Assembly (NCBI RefSeq): GCF_006442965.1
Contig: NZ_VFWX01000012.1
Location: 151,695 to 215,694, forward strand
Source: Mesorhizobium sp. CU3
Lineage (GTDB): Bacteria; Pseudomonadota; Alphaproteobacteria; Rhizobiales; Rhizobiaceae
Reading direction: 5' to 3'
DNA: 64,000 nucleotides
Within the stretch, counting starts at the first letter, position 1, and every line of letters begins with the position of its first letter. A program made the position numbers and the translations under genes. Of this stretch, positions 1-9,073 are shown one piece after another. The notes beneath the pieces were generated by a model. The model was not told the DNA's origin. It did not search any database and worked only from the letters and a program-made list of their open reading frames with translations.

Positions 1-699
1 GGTGACGGGTTTGACCGCGTCGCTCTGGGTGAGCACGATGGCCCAGAAATAGTCGTTCCAGATGAAGGTGAAGGTGAGGATGGCGAGCGCGGCCAGCGCC
101 GGCCGCACCAGCGGGACCACGACATGGCGCAGCACCTGGGCGGGCGAAGCGCCCTCGGCACGCGCGGCCTGGAACAGTTCGCCCGGCAAGGCAGCGATGA
201 AGTTGCGCATGAACAGCGTCGCAAAGCCGGTCTGGAAGGCGATGTGGAAGACGATCAGCGCGTAGATCGTGTCATAGAGGCCGAGCCGCACCATGAGGTC
301 GCGGACCGGGATCATCATGATCTGGGCCGGCAGGAAATTGCCGCCGACGAACAGCGCGAAGATGAGGTTCGAACCGCGGAACGGATAGCGCGACAGCACG
401 AAGCCGGTCAGCGTCGACAGGATCAGCACACCGATCACCGAGGGAATGGTGATCAGCAGGCTGTTGAGGAAGAAGCGCAGCATGGCGGTCTGCTGGAAAA
501 CCGCGGTGTAGTTCTCGACCAGGCTGAATTTCTGCGGCCAGCCCCAGTAATTGCCCGCCATCAGCTCTTCGTTGGACCGGATCGACGTCAGCATGACGGC
601 GATCAGGGGCAGCAGCCACAGCGCGACGACCAGGGTGACGCCGCCGACATAGAGCACGCGCTGGATTTTTGCGTCTTCGGGGATCGGGCGCGGGTACAT
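1..699 (-). CDS. Carbohydrate ABC transporter permease, MalG/UgpE type (partial)
   Basis: Inner-membrane permease of a carbohydrate ABC importer. The 233 visible codons begin MYPRPIPEDAKIQRV and contain hydrophobic segments plus the start of the EAA-type cytoplasmic loop (AARAEGASPAQVLRHVVVP), which contacts the ATPase. The 3' end runs off the window, so the last membrane segment is missing. The ATG overlaps the stop codon of the upstream permease by one base (TGATG on the minus strand), so the two are probably translationally coupled. No ATPase gene is visible; it may lie beyond the left edge or be a shared MsmK-like protein. Confidence 0.85.
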   Translation of the reverse strand, partial: MYPRPIPEDAKIQRVLYVGGVTLVVALWLLPLIAVMLTSIRSNEELMAGNYWGWPQKFSLVENYTAVFQQTAMLRFFLNSLLITIPSVIGVLILSTLTGFVLSRYPFRGSNLIFALFVGGNFLPAQIMMIPVRDLMVRLGLYDTIYALIVFHIAFQTGFATLFMRNFIAALPGELFQAARAEGASPAQVLRHVVVPLVRPALAALAILTFTFIWNDYFWAIVLTQSDAVKPVT

Positions 700-1583
700 C
701 AGGCGTTGCTCCGTTCGGCTCTGAGGAGGCCGCGCAGATACCAGGCGATGAAGGCGATCATGATCACGAACAGAACGGTGGCGATCGCCGCGCCGTAGCC
801 GAAGCGGTAGGAGAAGATCGATTCCTCGTACATCTGATAGGCGAGCACGGTCGAGGAGCCGTAGGGACCGCCGGTGGTCATGACCGCGACCATGTCGAAG
901 GAGCGCAGCGCGCCGATCACGGTGACCGCGATGGCGATGAAGCCGACCTGCGAGAGCTGCGGCAGGACGACATGGCGCAGCATGCGCCAGCCGCGCGCGC
1001 CGTCGACGCGGCCGGCGCCGATCAGATCCTCGTCGAGGTTGTTCAGCCCGGCCAGGAACAGCACCATGCAAAAGGCGATCTGCGGCCAAAGCCCGGCGGC
1101 GGCGACCGCGAAAGTGGCGAAATTCTCATCGGAAAGCAGCGCCGGCGTGGTGCCGCCGAACAGGCCGTAAATCAGCTGCAGCAGCCCGTAGTTCGGATCG
1201 TAGACCCAGCCGAAAACGACGCCTACGGTCACCGTCGCCAGCACCAGCGGGACGAAGAACAGCGACTTCAGAATGCGCATGCCGCGGATTTTCTGGTTGA
1301 CGATCAGCGCGAAGCCGAGGCCGATCGGCGGCGCCAGCATGAAGATCAGCAGCCAGATGATATTGTTCTTGAGCGAGACGTAGAATTGCGGGTCTTCAGC
1401 CAGCTCGACGTAGTTGGCGAGGCCGACCCAGGTTTTCGCGCCGATACCGTCCCAGTCATGCAGCGAAATCCAGACCGTCTCGAAGGAGGCGGCCAGAATC
1501 ACCAGGCCGAACAGGACGAGGCCCGGCAGAAGGAGAAGTGCCGGTGTCATCCAATGACGATTTCTGCGCCAGAAGCGGGGCAT
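699..1583 (-). CDS. Carbohydrate ABC transporter permease, MalF/UgpA type
   Basis: 294-residue inner-membrane permease. It has about six hydrophobic segments and an EAA loop (GAGRVDGARGWRMLRHVVLPQLS, near residues 190-212) typical of the first permease of CUT1 sugar importers. It pairs with the MalG-like permease that overlaps its stop, and follows the binding protein after about 60 bases, so the three genes form one operon. The substrate is not readable; family members take up oligosaccharides, glycerol-3-phosphate or similar compounds. Confidence 0.88.
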   Translation of the reverse strand: MPRFWRRNRHWMTPALLLLPGLVLFGLVILAASFETVWISLHDWDGIGAKTWVGLANYVELAEDPQFYVSLKNNIIWLLIFMLAPPIGLGFALIVNQKIRGMRILKSLFFVPLVLATVTVGVVFGWVYDPNYGLLQLIYGLFGGTTPALLSDENFATFAVAAAGLWPQIAFCMVLFLAGLNNLDEDLIGAGRVDGARGWRMLRHVVLPQLSQVGFIAIAVTVIGALRSFDMVAVMTTGGPYGSSTVLAYQMYEESIFSYRFGYGAAIATVLFVIMIAFIAWYLRGLLRAERSNA

Positions 1584-1647
1584 GGGAATTCATCCAAAAG
1601 AGACGGGACCGCCGGGGAGAGGCGGCGGCCCGCCAGGCCCGGGAGGA

Positions 1648-2919
1648 CTAACCGAAGATCCGCTTGCGGGTCTTTTCCAGACGCTCGAGGATCTGGTCGC
1701 GCCGTTCGGGCTTGACCATGAATTCCTGGAGCCCCGTCATGCCTTCCTGGGCCATGTCCGGATCGGTGTCGCGATCGTAATATTGCGACGTGCCGACCAC
1801 CTTCTTCAGTTCCTCGACGGCGGCGTTGACCAGCGGATCCTTGCTGGGCGGGCAGTCGTTGCGCGGCGGGATCGCTCCCTCGGCGGCGAGAAAGGCGCCC
1901 AGGTTTTCCGGCTTGTAGAAATAGGCGAGGAAGTCGCGCGCGCCCTGCTTGTTCTTCGCATTCGCAGGCACGTGAACGGAATTGACGGAGAAATCCTCAT
2001 ACCTGGCGACGCCGGGGGCGACTTCGGGAAACGGCGCGTAGGCGAGTTGCGGAATATCGGCCTCCGGGAAGGCGGATCTTACGAAACCGCCGAGGTCCAT
2101 CATGGCGGCTTTCTTCTGCGCAAGGGCGGCGCCGGCCTGTTCCCAGCCGAAGGAACTGTGGTTGGGCGAGAAGAACCCTGCCTTGATCAGATCGTTCCAT
2201 TTGTCGAAGACGGGCGTCAGCATCGGATCGGTGTACTGGACCTTGCCGTCCATCAGCGCGATGTGCTTGTCGAGACCGTTGACGCGCAGGTTCATATGGT
2301 CGAACCAGCCGCCTGCCGGCCAAAGCTCCTTGGTGCCCATGCTCATCGGGACCATGCCCGCTGACTTCGCCGCCTCGCCGAAGGCGAGAAAGTCGGTCCA
2401 GGTCTTCGGCGGCGTCCAATTGTGTTCGGCAAAGACGTCCTTGCGGTAGAACAGGCCCCAGAGCAGGCCGCCCATCGGCAGGCCATACTGCTTGTCGCCG
2501 ACGGTGACCGCACTTGTCGTGGCGCCGAGCACGCCCTTGTAGTTCTCGCGGGCAAACAGATCCGAGATGTCGTCGAACAGGCCCTTGTTGACGAACGCCT
2601 TCATGCGGTTGCCGGAGAACCAGAAACAGATGTCGGGAGCGCCGACGACCAGGTAGCTGCGGATCGCGGTCTTGTGCGCCTCGTGATCCATGTTGTTGAT
2701 GGTGACCTTGGCGCCGGATTTCGCCTCGTATTCGGCTGCGAGCCTGTGCAGGATGTCGCGTTGCCCGACATTGCTGAGGTTGGAAATGATGGTGATTTCC
2801 TGCGCCTGCGCCAGTGCCGGCAGGCAAAGCCCGCCGGCGGCGGAAGCGGCGAGAGCCGCGCCGGTGCCCTTCAGGAAACGGCGCCTTGTCGTGGACAGAG
2901 TCGTAACGTCGATGGCCAT
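1648..2919 (-). CDS. Extracellular carbohydrate-binding protein, family 1 (Tat-exported)
   Basis: Periplasmic solute-binding protein of the adjacent importer, 423 residues from the chosen ATG at 2919. That start is preceded by a strong purine-rich ribosome site (complement of ctcctcc at 2929-2935) and puts a Tat motif (TTRRRFLKG) at residues 8-16, followed by an Ala-rich hydrophobic stretch ending in ALAQA. A longer reading frame extends to 3000 but would bury the ribosome site. The mature part has the family 1 fold signature (KVTINNMDHEAHKTAIRSYL, then an MGGLLWGLFYRKDVF region). It is first in the sugar operon and faces the ROK regulator. Confidence 0.88.
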   Translation of the reverse strand: MAIDVTTLSTTRRRFLKGTGAALAASAAGGLCLPALAQAQEITIISNLSNVGQRDILHRLAAEYEAKSGAKVTINNMDHEAHKTAIRSYLVVGAPDICFWFSGNRMKAFVNKGLFDDISDLFARENYKGVLGATTSAVTVGDKQYGLPMGGLLWGLFYRKDVFAEHNWTPPKTWTDFLAFGEAAKSAGMVPMSMGTKELWPAGGWFDHMNLRVNGLDKHIALMDGKVQYTDPMLTPVFDKWNDLIKAGFFSPNHSSFGWEQAGAALAQKKAAMMDLGGFVRSAFPEADIPQLAYAPFPEVAPGVARYEDFSVNSVHVPANAKNKQGARDFLAYFYKPENLGAFLAAEGAIPPRNDCPPSKDPLVNAAVEELKKVVGTSQYYDRDTDPDMAQEGMTGLQEFMVKPERRDQILERLEKTRKRIFG

Positions 2920-3003
2920 GGCTTTTTTCTCCTCCCTGAGAGCAGCCGGATTCCGATTGAACCGGGGCAAGTCGTAGCGTATGCAGGTGAAGCCGGTCAA
3001 TAG

Positions 3004-3020
3004 TTAATTTACAAAATTAA
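3004..3020. promoter_or_regulatory. Palindromic operator candidate between sugar operon and ROK gene
   Basis: TTAATTT-ACA-AAATTAA is a perfect 7-3-7 inverted repeat in the 114-base divergent intergenic region. AT-rich palindromes of this sort are the usual operators of ROK repressors such as NagC/XylR types. It lies 13 bases before the ROK start, so it could control both the sugar importer and the regulator itself. Confidence 0.6.
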
Positions 3021-3033
3021 TAATGAGGCAGAA

Positions 3034-4224
3034 ATGAAGCTCAAGGGTGATCAGCAGACGTCGCGCGCCATGAACCGACGACTGATCCTGAACATGATCA
3101 GAGCCGACGGACCGATGAGCAGGGCGGACATGGCCGCGCGTAGCGGCTTGAGCCCGGCCGCGGTGACCTTCGTGGTCTCCGAACTTTTGGACGAAAATAT
3201 CCTGGTCGAAGGCGAGGCCAGTCAGGGGGCGCCGGGGCGGCGGCCGATCCCGGTCAACATAAACTATGCCGGCCGGTTGGTGGTCGGTCTCAAGCTCAAG
3301 GTCGGCGCCGTCGACTGCGTGCTGACCGATCTCGCCACGACGCCGCTTGTCTCCAGGCAGGTCGTGGTGCCCGATCCGTCTCCGCAAAGCACGGTGGAGG
3401 CCTGCGCAACCGCGGTCACGGAACTGCTTGCGGATCGCCGCGCGCCGGCCGGCGCGCAGCTCAGCGGAATAGGCATCGCGGTGCCGGGCGTCATCGACAA
3501 CGGCGTCTGCCGGCTGAGCCACCGGTTCAACTGGGTCGATGTGCCGATCGCCGCCATGCTTGCCGAACTCGTGCAGGTTCCGGTCTGGGCCGACGACGAC
3601 ACCAATGCCTTCGCGCTCGCCCAGCAACTGTTCGGGCTCGGCCGTCACCATCGCACGGTCGGCGCGCTCGCGATCGGCGCCGGCATCAGCTGCGCCGTGG
3701 TCATCGACGGCGCCGTGCATCACGGCGCGAGCGGAGCCGCCGGCAAGATGGGGCATTCGATCTACGATCCGAACGGGCCGGAATGCGAGTGCGGCCGCCG
3801 CGGCTGCCTGCAAACGTTCTTCTCGGAGCCGGCGATGGTAAGGCGCTGGAAGGAGGCGAGGGGTCTTTCCAGCGAGGTAAGCCGCCACGACATGCTTGAC
3901 GCGGCACGGGCCGGCGATCAAACAGCCGTGGATATATTGCGCGAGGCGGGCGAAGGCATCGGCAGGCTGCTTGGCGGCTTCTGCAACATCGTTGATCCGG
4001 AAGTGATCGTCGGCGGCGGCGAAGCTGTCACCTTCGGCGACTATCTGTTCGAGCCGATGCGTGAGGCCTTGCAACGCCATGCGATGTGGACGCCGCCGCC
4101 GATCACGCCGGATTGGGCGGACGATTCCTGGGAGAGAGGTGCTGCTGCTCTAGCAACTCGGAGGCTCTTCGACTTCGAAAGCCGGCCTGGCGAAGTGGGC
4201 CACGATATTGTCGAGGCGTTTTGA
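3034..4224 (+). CDS. ROK family transcriptional regulator
   Basis: 396-residue ROK repressor. An N-terminal winged helix-turn-helix (residues about 10-60, with MSRADMAARSGLSPAAVTFVV) precedes the sugar-kinase-like ROK domain. The ROK zinc motif is present as CECGRRGCLQ near residues 251-260, and the GAGISCAVVIDG segment is the phosphate-loop-like region. Divergent to the carbohydrate ABC operon and separated from it by a palindrome, so it very probably senses the imported sugar or a phosphorylated derivative and controls that operon. The role as local repressor is inferred. Confidence 0.9.
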   Translation: MKLKGDQQTSRAMNRRLILNMIRADGPMSRADMAARSGLSPAAVTFVVSELLDENILVEGEASQGAPGRRPIPVNINYAGRLVVGLKLKVGAVDCVLTDLATTPLVSRQVVVPDPSPQSTVEACATAVTELLADRRAPAGAQLSGIGIAVPGVIDNGVCRLSHRFNWVDVPIAAMLAELVQVPVWADDDTNAFALAQQLFGLGRHHRTVGALAIGAGISCAVVIDGAVHHGASGAAGKMGHSIYDPNGPECECGRRGCLQTFFSEPAMVRRWKEARGLSSEVSRHDMLDAARAGDQTAVDILREAGEGIGRLLGGFCNIVDPEVIVGGGEAVTFGDYLFEPMREALQRHAMWTPPPITPDWADDSWERGAAALATRRLFDFESRPGEVGHDIVEAF

Positions 4225-4583
4225 TTTTCTTGGTAGGGCGCCGACGGGCGCCGCAGCGCAACGCGCATTGATGGGGCGGTTGTTTTGCGATCGGAATTCC
4301 ATGCCGGTCTTCGTGATCGAATTGCCGCACCCTGACTAGATGTCACTGCCAGCGGCGCATCGTCTCAAAGGCCGCGGCGACGTTTCCACGGAAACCGCCT
4401 CCCTTTTGTGGGCGATCTCGGCCATCTGGATTGGCCGCAACGGATACAAAAGAGGCCAGAAGATCACTTGCTGGCAGCCCGTCGCGCCATACGCTGATGC
4501 CGATCGCGACATCGAGAAGCGCGACGTGTTGAAGGACACCGGGAACGGTCTGAACAGCTATCTCGACTTGTCTGGGAGGTTCA
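4225..4583. other. Intergenic region, no gene recognised
   Basis: About 360 bases between the ROK gene and the MFS gene. Open frames here show no family resemblance. A short GC-rich hairpin (GGCGCC at 4237-4242 and 4247-4252, 4-base loop) lies just after the ROK stop and may help end transcription, although no T-run follows it. Confidence 0.4.
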
Positions 4584-5729
4584 ATGCTTCGATGGATATT
4601 GGGCTTGAGCGCCGCCTATGCGGTGGCGCTTAGCGGCACGACGGTCATGCCCATTGTTGTCTTGTCGATGAGCAAGGTCGCAGGCTACGACGAGGGATTG
4701 GCGACGATTGTGGCAAGTGCCGAACTGGCCGGCATTGGCATTTTTGGCCTGCTGACGCCGAAGCTCGGCTTGAAACCGACCTGGGTGCTTGCAGTCGCCA
4801 GTCTGTTTGCAGTGCTCGCGGGGGAGGTGGCCAGCTTCTACCTGCAGACCCCATTGCTGCTCTCAGCGGCGCGTCTGATCACCGGCCTCGGCGAAGGGTG
4901 TGTCTTCAGCCTGGTCAGCATGAGCCTGGCATCGCGGGCTGATGCGGAACGACTTTGGGGCGCTATTAACCTCATTGGGGGCTTGGCCATGGGACTGCTC
5001 CTGTTTGTCGTGTCGTTGATGCCGCAGCGGCAAACCGATGCGCCTGTTTTTCTCATGCTGGCAGCCTTTACCGCCATTATGGGGCCGCCGCTCCTGCTGA
5101 TCTTTCGGAGCCGAATAGCGGTGACGGAAGCGACCCACCATTCCAAGCTCGCCGGAGGCAAGATGCTCGCTGTCATGGTCGTTGTCTTGCTCATCTATAT
5201 GGTCCAGGCGGCGCAGTGGGCCGTCTGCGGCTACGTCGGAGAGAGGGTCGGCCTTAGCGCTTCGCAAATTGGCCTCTACCTCGCTGGCGCTTCGCTCGCA
5301 GGCTTCCTAGGCGCGGTCGTCCCCGCCACCGCCCAGGACAAGGCCAAGCGCTTGCCGTTCGTGGTGCTCGGCTTCCTGATTATGGCCGCTTCAATCCATT
5401 TTCTGTTCAATGTGCTGACGGTACCGGTATTCGTTGTCGCTCAGGTGTTCGTCAACATAGGCTTCTTCATCGTGACGCCATTTTTGACCGGAGTGTTGAC
5501 AGAAAACGATCCGGACGGCTCGCTGATGTCGCGCATCCTGGTTGTGGCAATCGTCGGCGCCACCATCGGCACCGCAGTAGCCGGGCCGATCTTCGCAGCG
5601 TCCGGGGTTTCGTTTTTTGGCTGGTCCTGCCTAGCTCCGCTCGCGTTGGCCGCACTGGCTGCCACCCTGGTTTTCGGCCACCTGCATCGCACCCTGCCGG
5701 CAAAGCTAGATCGTGAAGCAGTGGAATAG
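4584..5729 (+). CDS. Major facilitator superfamily transporter
   Basis: 381-residue polytopic inner-membrane protein with about twelve hydrophobic segments. The segment AARLITGLGEGCVFSLVSMSLASRADAERLWG matches the MFS loop and helix 4-5 region of aromatic-acid or drug-type carriers. The start has a good ribosome site (GGGAGG four bases before ATG). Substrate and direction of transport are not determinable. The downstream hydrolase frame overlaps its end by 17 bases, so the two are likely co-transcribed. Confidence 0.82.
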   Translation: MLRWILGLSAAYAVALSGTTVMPIVVLSMSKVAGYDEGLATIVASAELAGIGIFGLLTPKLGLKPTWVLAVASLFAVLAGEVASFYLQTPLLLSAARLITGLGEGCVFSLVSMSLASRADAERLWGAINLIGGLAMGLLLFVVSLMPQRQTDAPVFLMLAAFTAIMGPPLLLIFRSRIAVTEATHHSKLAGGKMLAVMVVVLLIYMVQAAQWAVCGYVGERVGLSASQIGLYLAGASLAGFLGAVVPATAQDKAKRLPFVVLGFLIMAASIHFLFNVLTVPVFVVAQVFVNIGFFIVTPFLTGVLTENDPDGSLMSRILVVAIVGATIGTAVAGPIFAASGVSFFGWSCLAPLALAALAATLVFGHLHRTLPAKLDREAVE

Positions 5730-6873
5730 TATTGGCTGGGACCCAGCGCTGTCCAGTCGGGTCTTACGGTCTCGGGCGCAGCAAAGATCCGGCAATCGCG
5801 GAAGCCGGCCATCGTCAAGGCTGCTGGCGGCGCTGTCATTGTCTTTCATTCTTGCCGCCTGTGGCCATAGTGCCGACATTTTGCGCCCTGTGGCCGGTGT
5901 CTCGGGCATATCTACCGCACGCGTCGACATGCTCGTTGCAACGACCCGAGAACCATCGCGCGACGCAGCCGTGCGCTACACGGGGCAACGAGGGGAGGAC
6001 GTCAGGCTCGACAACATCGTGGTTTCGGTGCCGCCCGCGTCCACGCGACAGGCGGGTAAAATTAAGTGGCCGAACCCTCAGGCCCCCGATCCTCGACGCT
6101 CGTTCGTCACCGTGAAAGCCGACCAGATGACGAACCGGCACATAAAGTCCTGGTTCAAGACGGCGAGCGGCGGAAATCACCGCGTCCTGATCTTTGTGCA
6201 TGGGTTCAATACGAGTTATGCCGATGCGGTCTTTCGCTTCGCGCAAGTCGTACACGACGCTGGAATCGAAGCCGCTCCCGTTCTTTTCACTTGGCCTTCG
6301 CGCGCCAATCCTTTGGACTACGCCTATGATCGTGAAAGCACGATCTACTCAAGATTCGGCCTGGACCTGGTTTTGAAATCCGCTGTCGACGATCCGTCGG
6401 TTGAAGACGTCACCATCTTTGCCCATTCCATGGGTGGCTGGCTGACAATGGAGGCACTGCGGGACATGGCGTTGAGGGAAGGCCGAGTTTCCCGGAAAAT
6501 TCATGATGTCATACTGGCCTCACCAGATATCGACGTCGACGTTTTCAAACGCCAGGTGCTCGAGATAGGGTCAAGGCGTCCGCATATTACCATCATTTCG
6601 TCCCGAAACGATCTTGCGCTCCAGACGGCGAAATGGCTCGCTGGTGACGTGGACCGTTTGGGGGCAACGGATTTCAAGCCATACTCGGCCATTCTGTCGA
6701 AGTACAATATTTCCGTGATCGACACTTCGGACCTCAGCCAAGACGACTTCTTCGGCCACAACGCCTATGCACAAAACCAGGATCTGCTCCGCAGTTTGGC
6801 GGGTTTGTACGTCTCTCGAAGCAAAAACGTGATAGCTCCTAAGAGATTTGGCCGCGACTGGCCCCATTTGTAA
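5713..6873 (+). CDS. DUF900-type alpha/beta hydrolase, probable lipoprotein
   Basis: 386-residue protein with a lipobox (LAAC near residue 50) after a hydrophobic stretch, so probably a membrane-anchored periplasmic hydrolase. The DUF900 core is clear: VLIFVHGFNTSYADAVFR (oxyanion region), FTWPS, and the nucleophile elbow AHSMGG with Ser239. An Asp-containing segment (SRNDLALQ) and a late His (FFGHNAY) can complete the triad. The GTG start at 5713 overlaps the MFS gene; it is the only reasonable start that keeps the whole signal region, although the n-region is unusually long. Confidence 0.8.
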   Translation: MKQWNSIGWDPALSSRVLRSRAQQRSGNRGSRPSSRLLAALSLSFILAACGHSADILRPVAGVSGISTARVDMLVATTREPSRDAAVRYTGQRGEDVRLDNIVVSVPPASTRQAGKIKWPNPQAPDPRRSFVTVKADQMTNRHIKSWFKTASGGNHRVLIFVHGFNTSYADAVFRFAQVVHDAGIEAAPVLFTWPSRANPLDYAYDRESTIYSRFGLDLVLKSAVDDPSVEDVTIFAHSMGGWLTMEALRDMALREGRVSRKIHDVILASPDIDVDVFKRQVLEIGSRRPHITIISSRNDLALQTAKWLAGDVDRLGATDFKPYSAILSKYNISVIDTSDLSQDDFFGHNAYAQNQDLLRSLAGLYVSRSKNVIAPKRFGRDWPHL

Positions 6874-7038
6874 AACCACAGGCTTGGAAACATGCCCGAT
6901 CGGAAATGTCGACATCGGCGACGCAGTGCACACCTTCGCACGTTACCTGGGCAGACAAAGCCGAGTCACCGGTACCAGTTGGTGGGCATGACGTGGTCGG
7001 GTTGGAAGTCTGCGCGGGGGCCGCTGCCGAGGCCAAAG

Positions 7039-8703
7039 TCACACCGCAGCGGCAACTGATTTCGCCGGCGCAGCCCCGCTCTCTGTGAGGATGTGGTCGG
7101 CGACCCGCAGAGCATTGGCGGCGATGGTCAACGAGGGGTTCGTGCCGCCCGATGTTGGCATGAACGAACTATCCACGACGTAGAGGTTGGATACGTCGTG
7201 CGCCCTGTTGTTGCGGTTCAACACACTGGTGTTTGGATCGTCGCCGAATCGGCAGGTGCCGCAGACATGTCCCAGCATCTTACTGTCGTGCGCCCGCCGC
7301 ACCGCCTTGAATCGCTTCGGCGCGATCGCCTGCGCCATCATTCTGCGAAATTCGCGCAGCCTCGTGCGGTCATTCAATCCGACCTTGTAGGTCAATCGCA
7401 ACCCCTTGCCATCGGGTGACAACGCGAGGCGGTTCTCGGCATAGGGGAGATCTTCCAGGAAGGCGACCATGACGTGGGCGTCCCTAACGACTTGGGCCAC
7501 ACGACGTTCAACGAAAGGTCTGATGACTGGAAAGAGAACTGCTAGCGGTTCCCAAATCTCGCGCATCGTCTCCCGGAAATAGGCCGCGACGGACCGGTTC
7601 GGCGGAAACCGTCCGTTGGATTGGACAGTGCCGTACTTAGTTCCGTTGCGCTCGTAGAAGTCGTTGAACGCCACTTGCTTGAGAAAACCTTGGTTCGGAG
7701 CGGTCCGTGGGTAGAGGAGATAATAGTCCGTGAGATGGCGCATCAGATTGCGGCCGACCTGTCCGGAACCGTTGGCAAGGCCCGGCATTTCCCCGGAACG
7801 CAGGAGGATCGCCGGGGAGTGGATCGCTCCCGCCGCGAGCACGACCGTCTCCGCCCGAATAGTGATGCGCTCACCCCGCACCATCGCATTGATACCGGTT
7901 ACGACACCGGCCTTCGCTTCCAGGGTTTCGACCTCGCAATCCGTCACCAGGTCGGCACCGTGCAACCATACTGCCGGCGAGAGGCAAGCCTTGACGCTGT
8001 CGCCTTTACACTGCCTCGCGCAGACAAAGCCCAGACATTCCATGCAACCCGGTTCGAAGTTACAGGCCATTGGCAGGCGATAGGGATGCAGCCCCTTGCT
8101 GGCCAGCGCATCGAATATCTCCCGATTGGCCGGCGTCAGCGGCGGCGGGATAGTAGTGCCGCACGACTCCCCCTGTGGACGAAAAGGATCCGGTGTGGCT
8201 CGCACGCCGTAGAGTGTTTCGGCCTTGGCATAGTATGGCTCAAATTCTCCAAACGTGACGGGCCAAACGTCTGGAACATTGGCGCCTGGCGCATCGCGGA
8301 AGTAGCGGCCGGGCTGGAAATCCGACGGGAAGAAGCGCTCCATCACCATCCCGTACAGCGCGCTGCTGCCGCCGGTGCCGATACCGAGGAGCGGAAGGAT
8401 GGCTCGTCCGGAACCGGATGTCACATCGTCTATCGGCTTGTCGAGCCTGCCCGCAAGCCGCCGCTGCTCCGGGGTCGGACCATCGGGCTGACCCTTAACC
8501 AAGGCCTCCAACCAGTTGCCCGTCAGAGCGTCGGCAGAGAAGTAGGATGAGCCCCGCTCCAGGAAGAGAACCTTCCGGCCAGCCTTGGCAAGCGCGTATC
8601 CTAATGTCGCACCGCCGATGCCCGTGCCGATAACAACAACGTCCCATTGGCGGGATACAAGGTCGGATAGAGGGATGGGGGGCGGAAGCATGGCCATGTC
8701 CAT
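7039..8703 (-). CDS. GMC family FAD-dependent oxidoreductase (GMC1)
   Basis: 554-residue flavoprotein dehydrogenase or oxidase for an alcohol or sterol-like substrate. The FAD-binding motif VVVIGTGIGGATLGYALAKAG is near residues 20-40, and the C-terminal GMC signature carries the expected His (GHVCGT) and Asn (GTNPSL). A Cys-rich insert (CNFEPGCMECLGFVCARQC) lies mid-protein, as in cholesterol-oxidase-like GMC enzymes. Three nearby ATGs (8703, 8697, 8691) could start it and none has a clear ribosome site. The palindrome at 8704-8723 abuts the first, so either the gene is leaderless or a later ATG is used. Divergent from OYE1. Confidence 0.85.
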   Translation of the reverse strand: MDMAMLPPPIPLSDLVSRQWDVVVIGTGIGGATLGYALAKAGRKVLFLERGSSYFSADALTGNWLEALVKGQPDGPTPEQRRLAGRLDKPIDDVTSGSGRAILPLLGIGTGGSSALYGMVMERFFPSDFQPGRYFRDAPGANVPDVWPVTFGEFEPYYAKAETLYGVRATPDPFRPQGESCGTTIPPPLTPANREIFDALASKGLHPYRLPMACNFEPGCMECLGFVCARQCKGDSVKACLSPAVWLHGADLVTDCEVETLEAKAGVVTGINAMVRGERITIRAETVVLAAGAIHSPAILLRSGEMPGLANGSGQVGRNLMRHLTDYYLLYPRTAPNQGFLKQVAFNDFYERNGTKYGTVQSNGRFPPNRSVAAYFRETMREIWEPLAVLFPVIRPFVERRVAQVVRDAHVMVAFLEDLPYAENRLALSPDGKGLRLTYKVGLNDRTRLREFRRMMAQAIAPKRFKAVRRAHDSKMLGHVCGTCRFGDDPNTSVLNRNNRAHDVSNLYVVDSSFMPTSGGTNPSLTIAANALRVADHILTESGAAPAKSVAAAV

Positions 8704-8723
8704 AAACTGATTTACATCAGCTT
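8704..8723. promoter_or_regulatory. TetR-type palindrome, site A (GMC1)
   Basis: AAACTGATTTACATCAGCTT. Arms match the consensus AACCYGAT-N4-ATCRGGTT at 14 of 16 positions. It sits at the translation start of GMC1, where bound protein would block transcription. The rest of the 370-base divergent region to OYE1 holds no gene that I can recognise. Confidence 0.6.
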
Positions 8724-9026
8724 ATATGGAGGTTGGTTTGTACGCAAGCTCGGTCCGGCTCCGAGTTTGTCCGAAGGGCGTGCGCTTCAAACTCTCCATT
8801 TGCAGAAATGCGGTCGCGGGATCTCAGGCCTTTATCAGCCCTGCTAAGCCGGTAAATCGGGCTTCCCAACCCTAGACATGCAAATGCTTTCCTGCGGAAG
8901 GCGGCCTTATCTGCCTCCAAGTGGTGTAATCGATCAATTCCTGTCTCCCTGAGAGGTATCGCCTCGAAATCTCATCATTTCAACGCGATGCGAGGTCCCG
9001 CAACTTTACGGTTTGCCGTCTCCAAA

Positions 9027-9046
9027 AAATCAATTAATATCCAATT
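9027..9046. promoter_or_regulatory. TetR-type palindrome, site G (OYE1), weak
   Basis: AAATCAATTAATATCCAATT, ending 27 bases before the OYE1 start. The central TAAT equals that of sites B and C, but the arms match the consensus at only 10 of 16 positions, so this is a weaker member of the set. Confidence 0.35.
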
Positions 9047-9073
9047 ATTCAACAACTCAGCCATGGTCAACCG

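Noticed and set aside
669..1715. Long plus-strand open frame opposite the MalF-like permease
   Set aside because: Arg/Asp/Gln-rich antisense shadow typical of high-GC DNA; the minus-strand frame carries the permease motifs.
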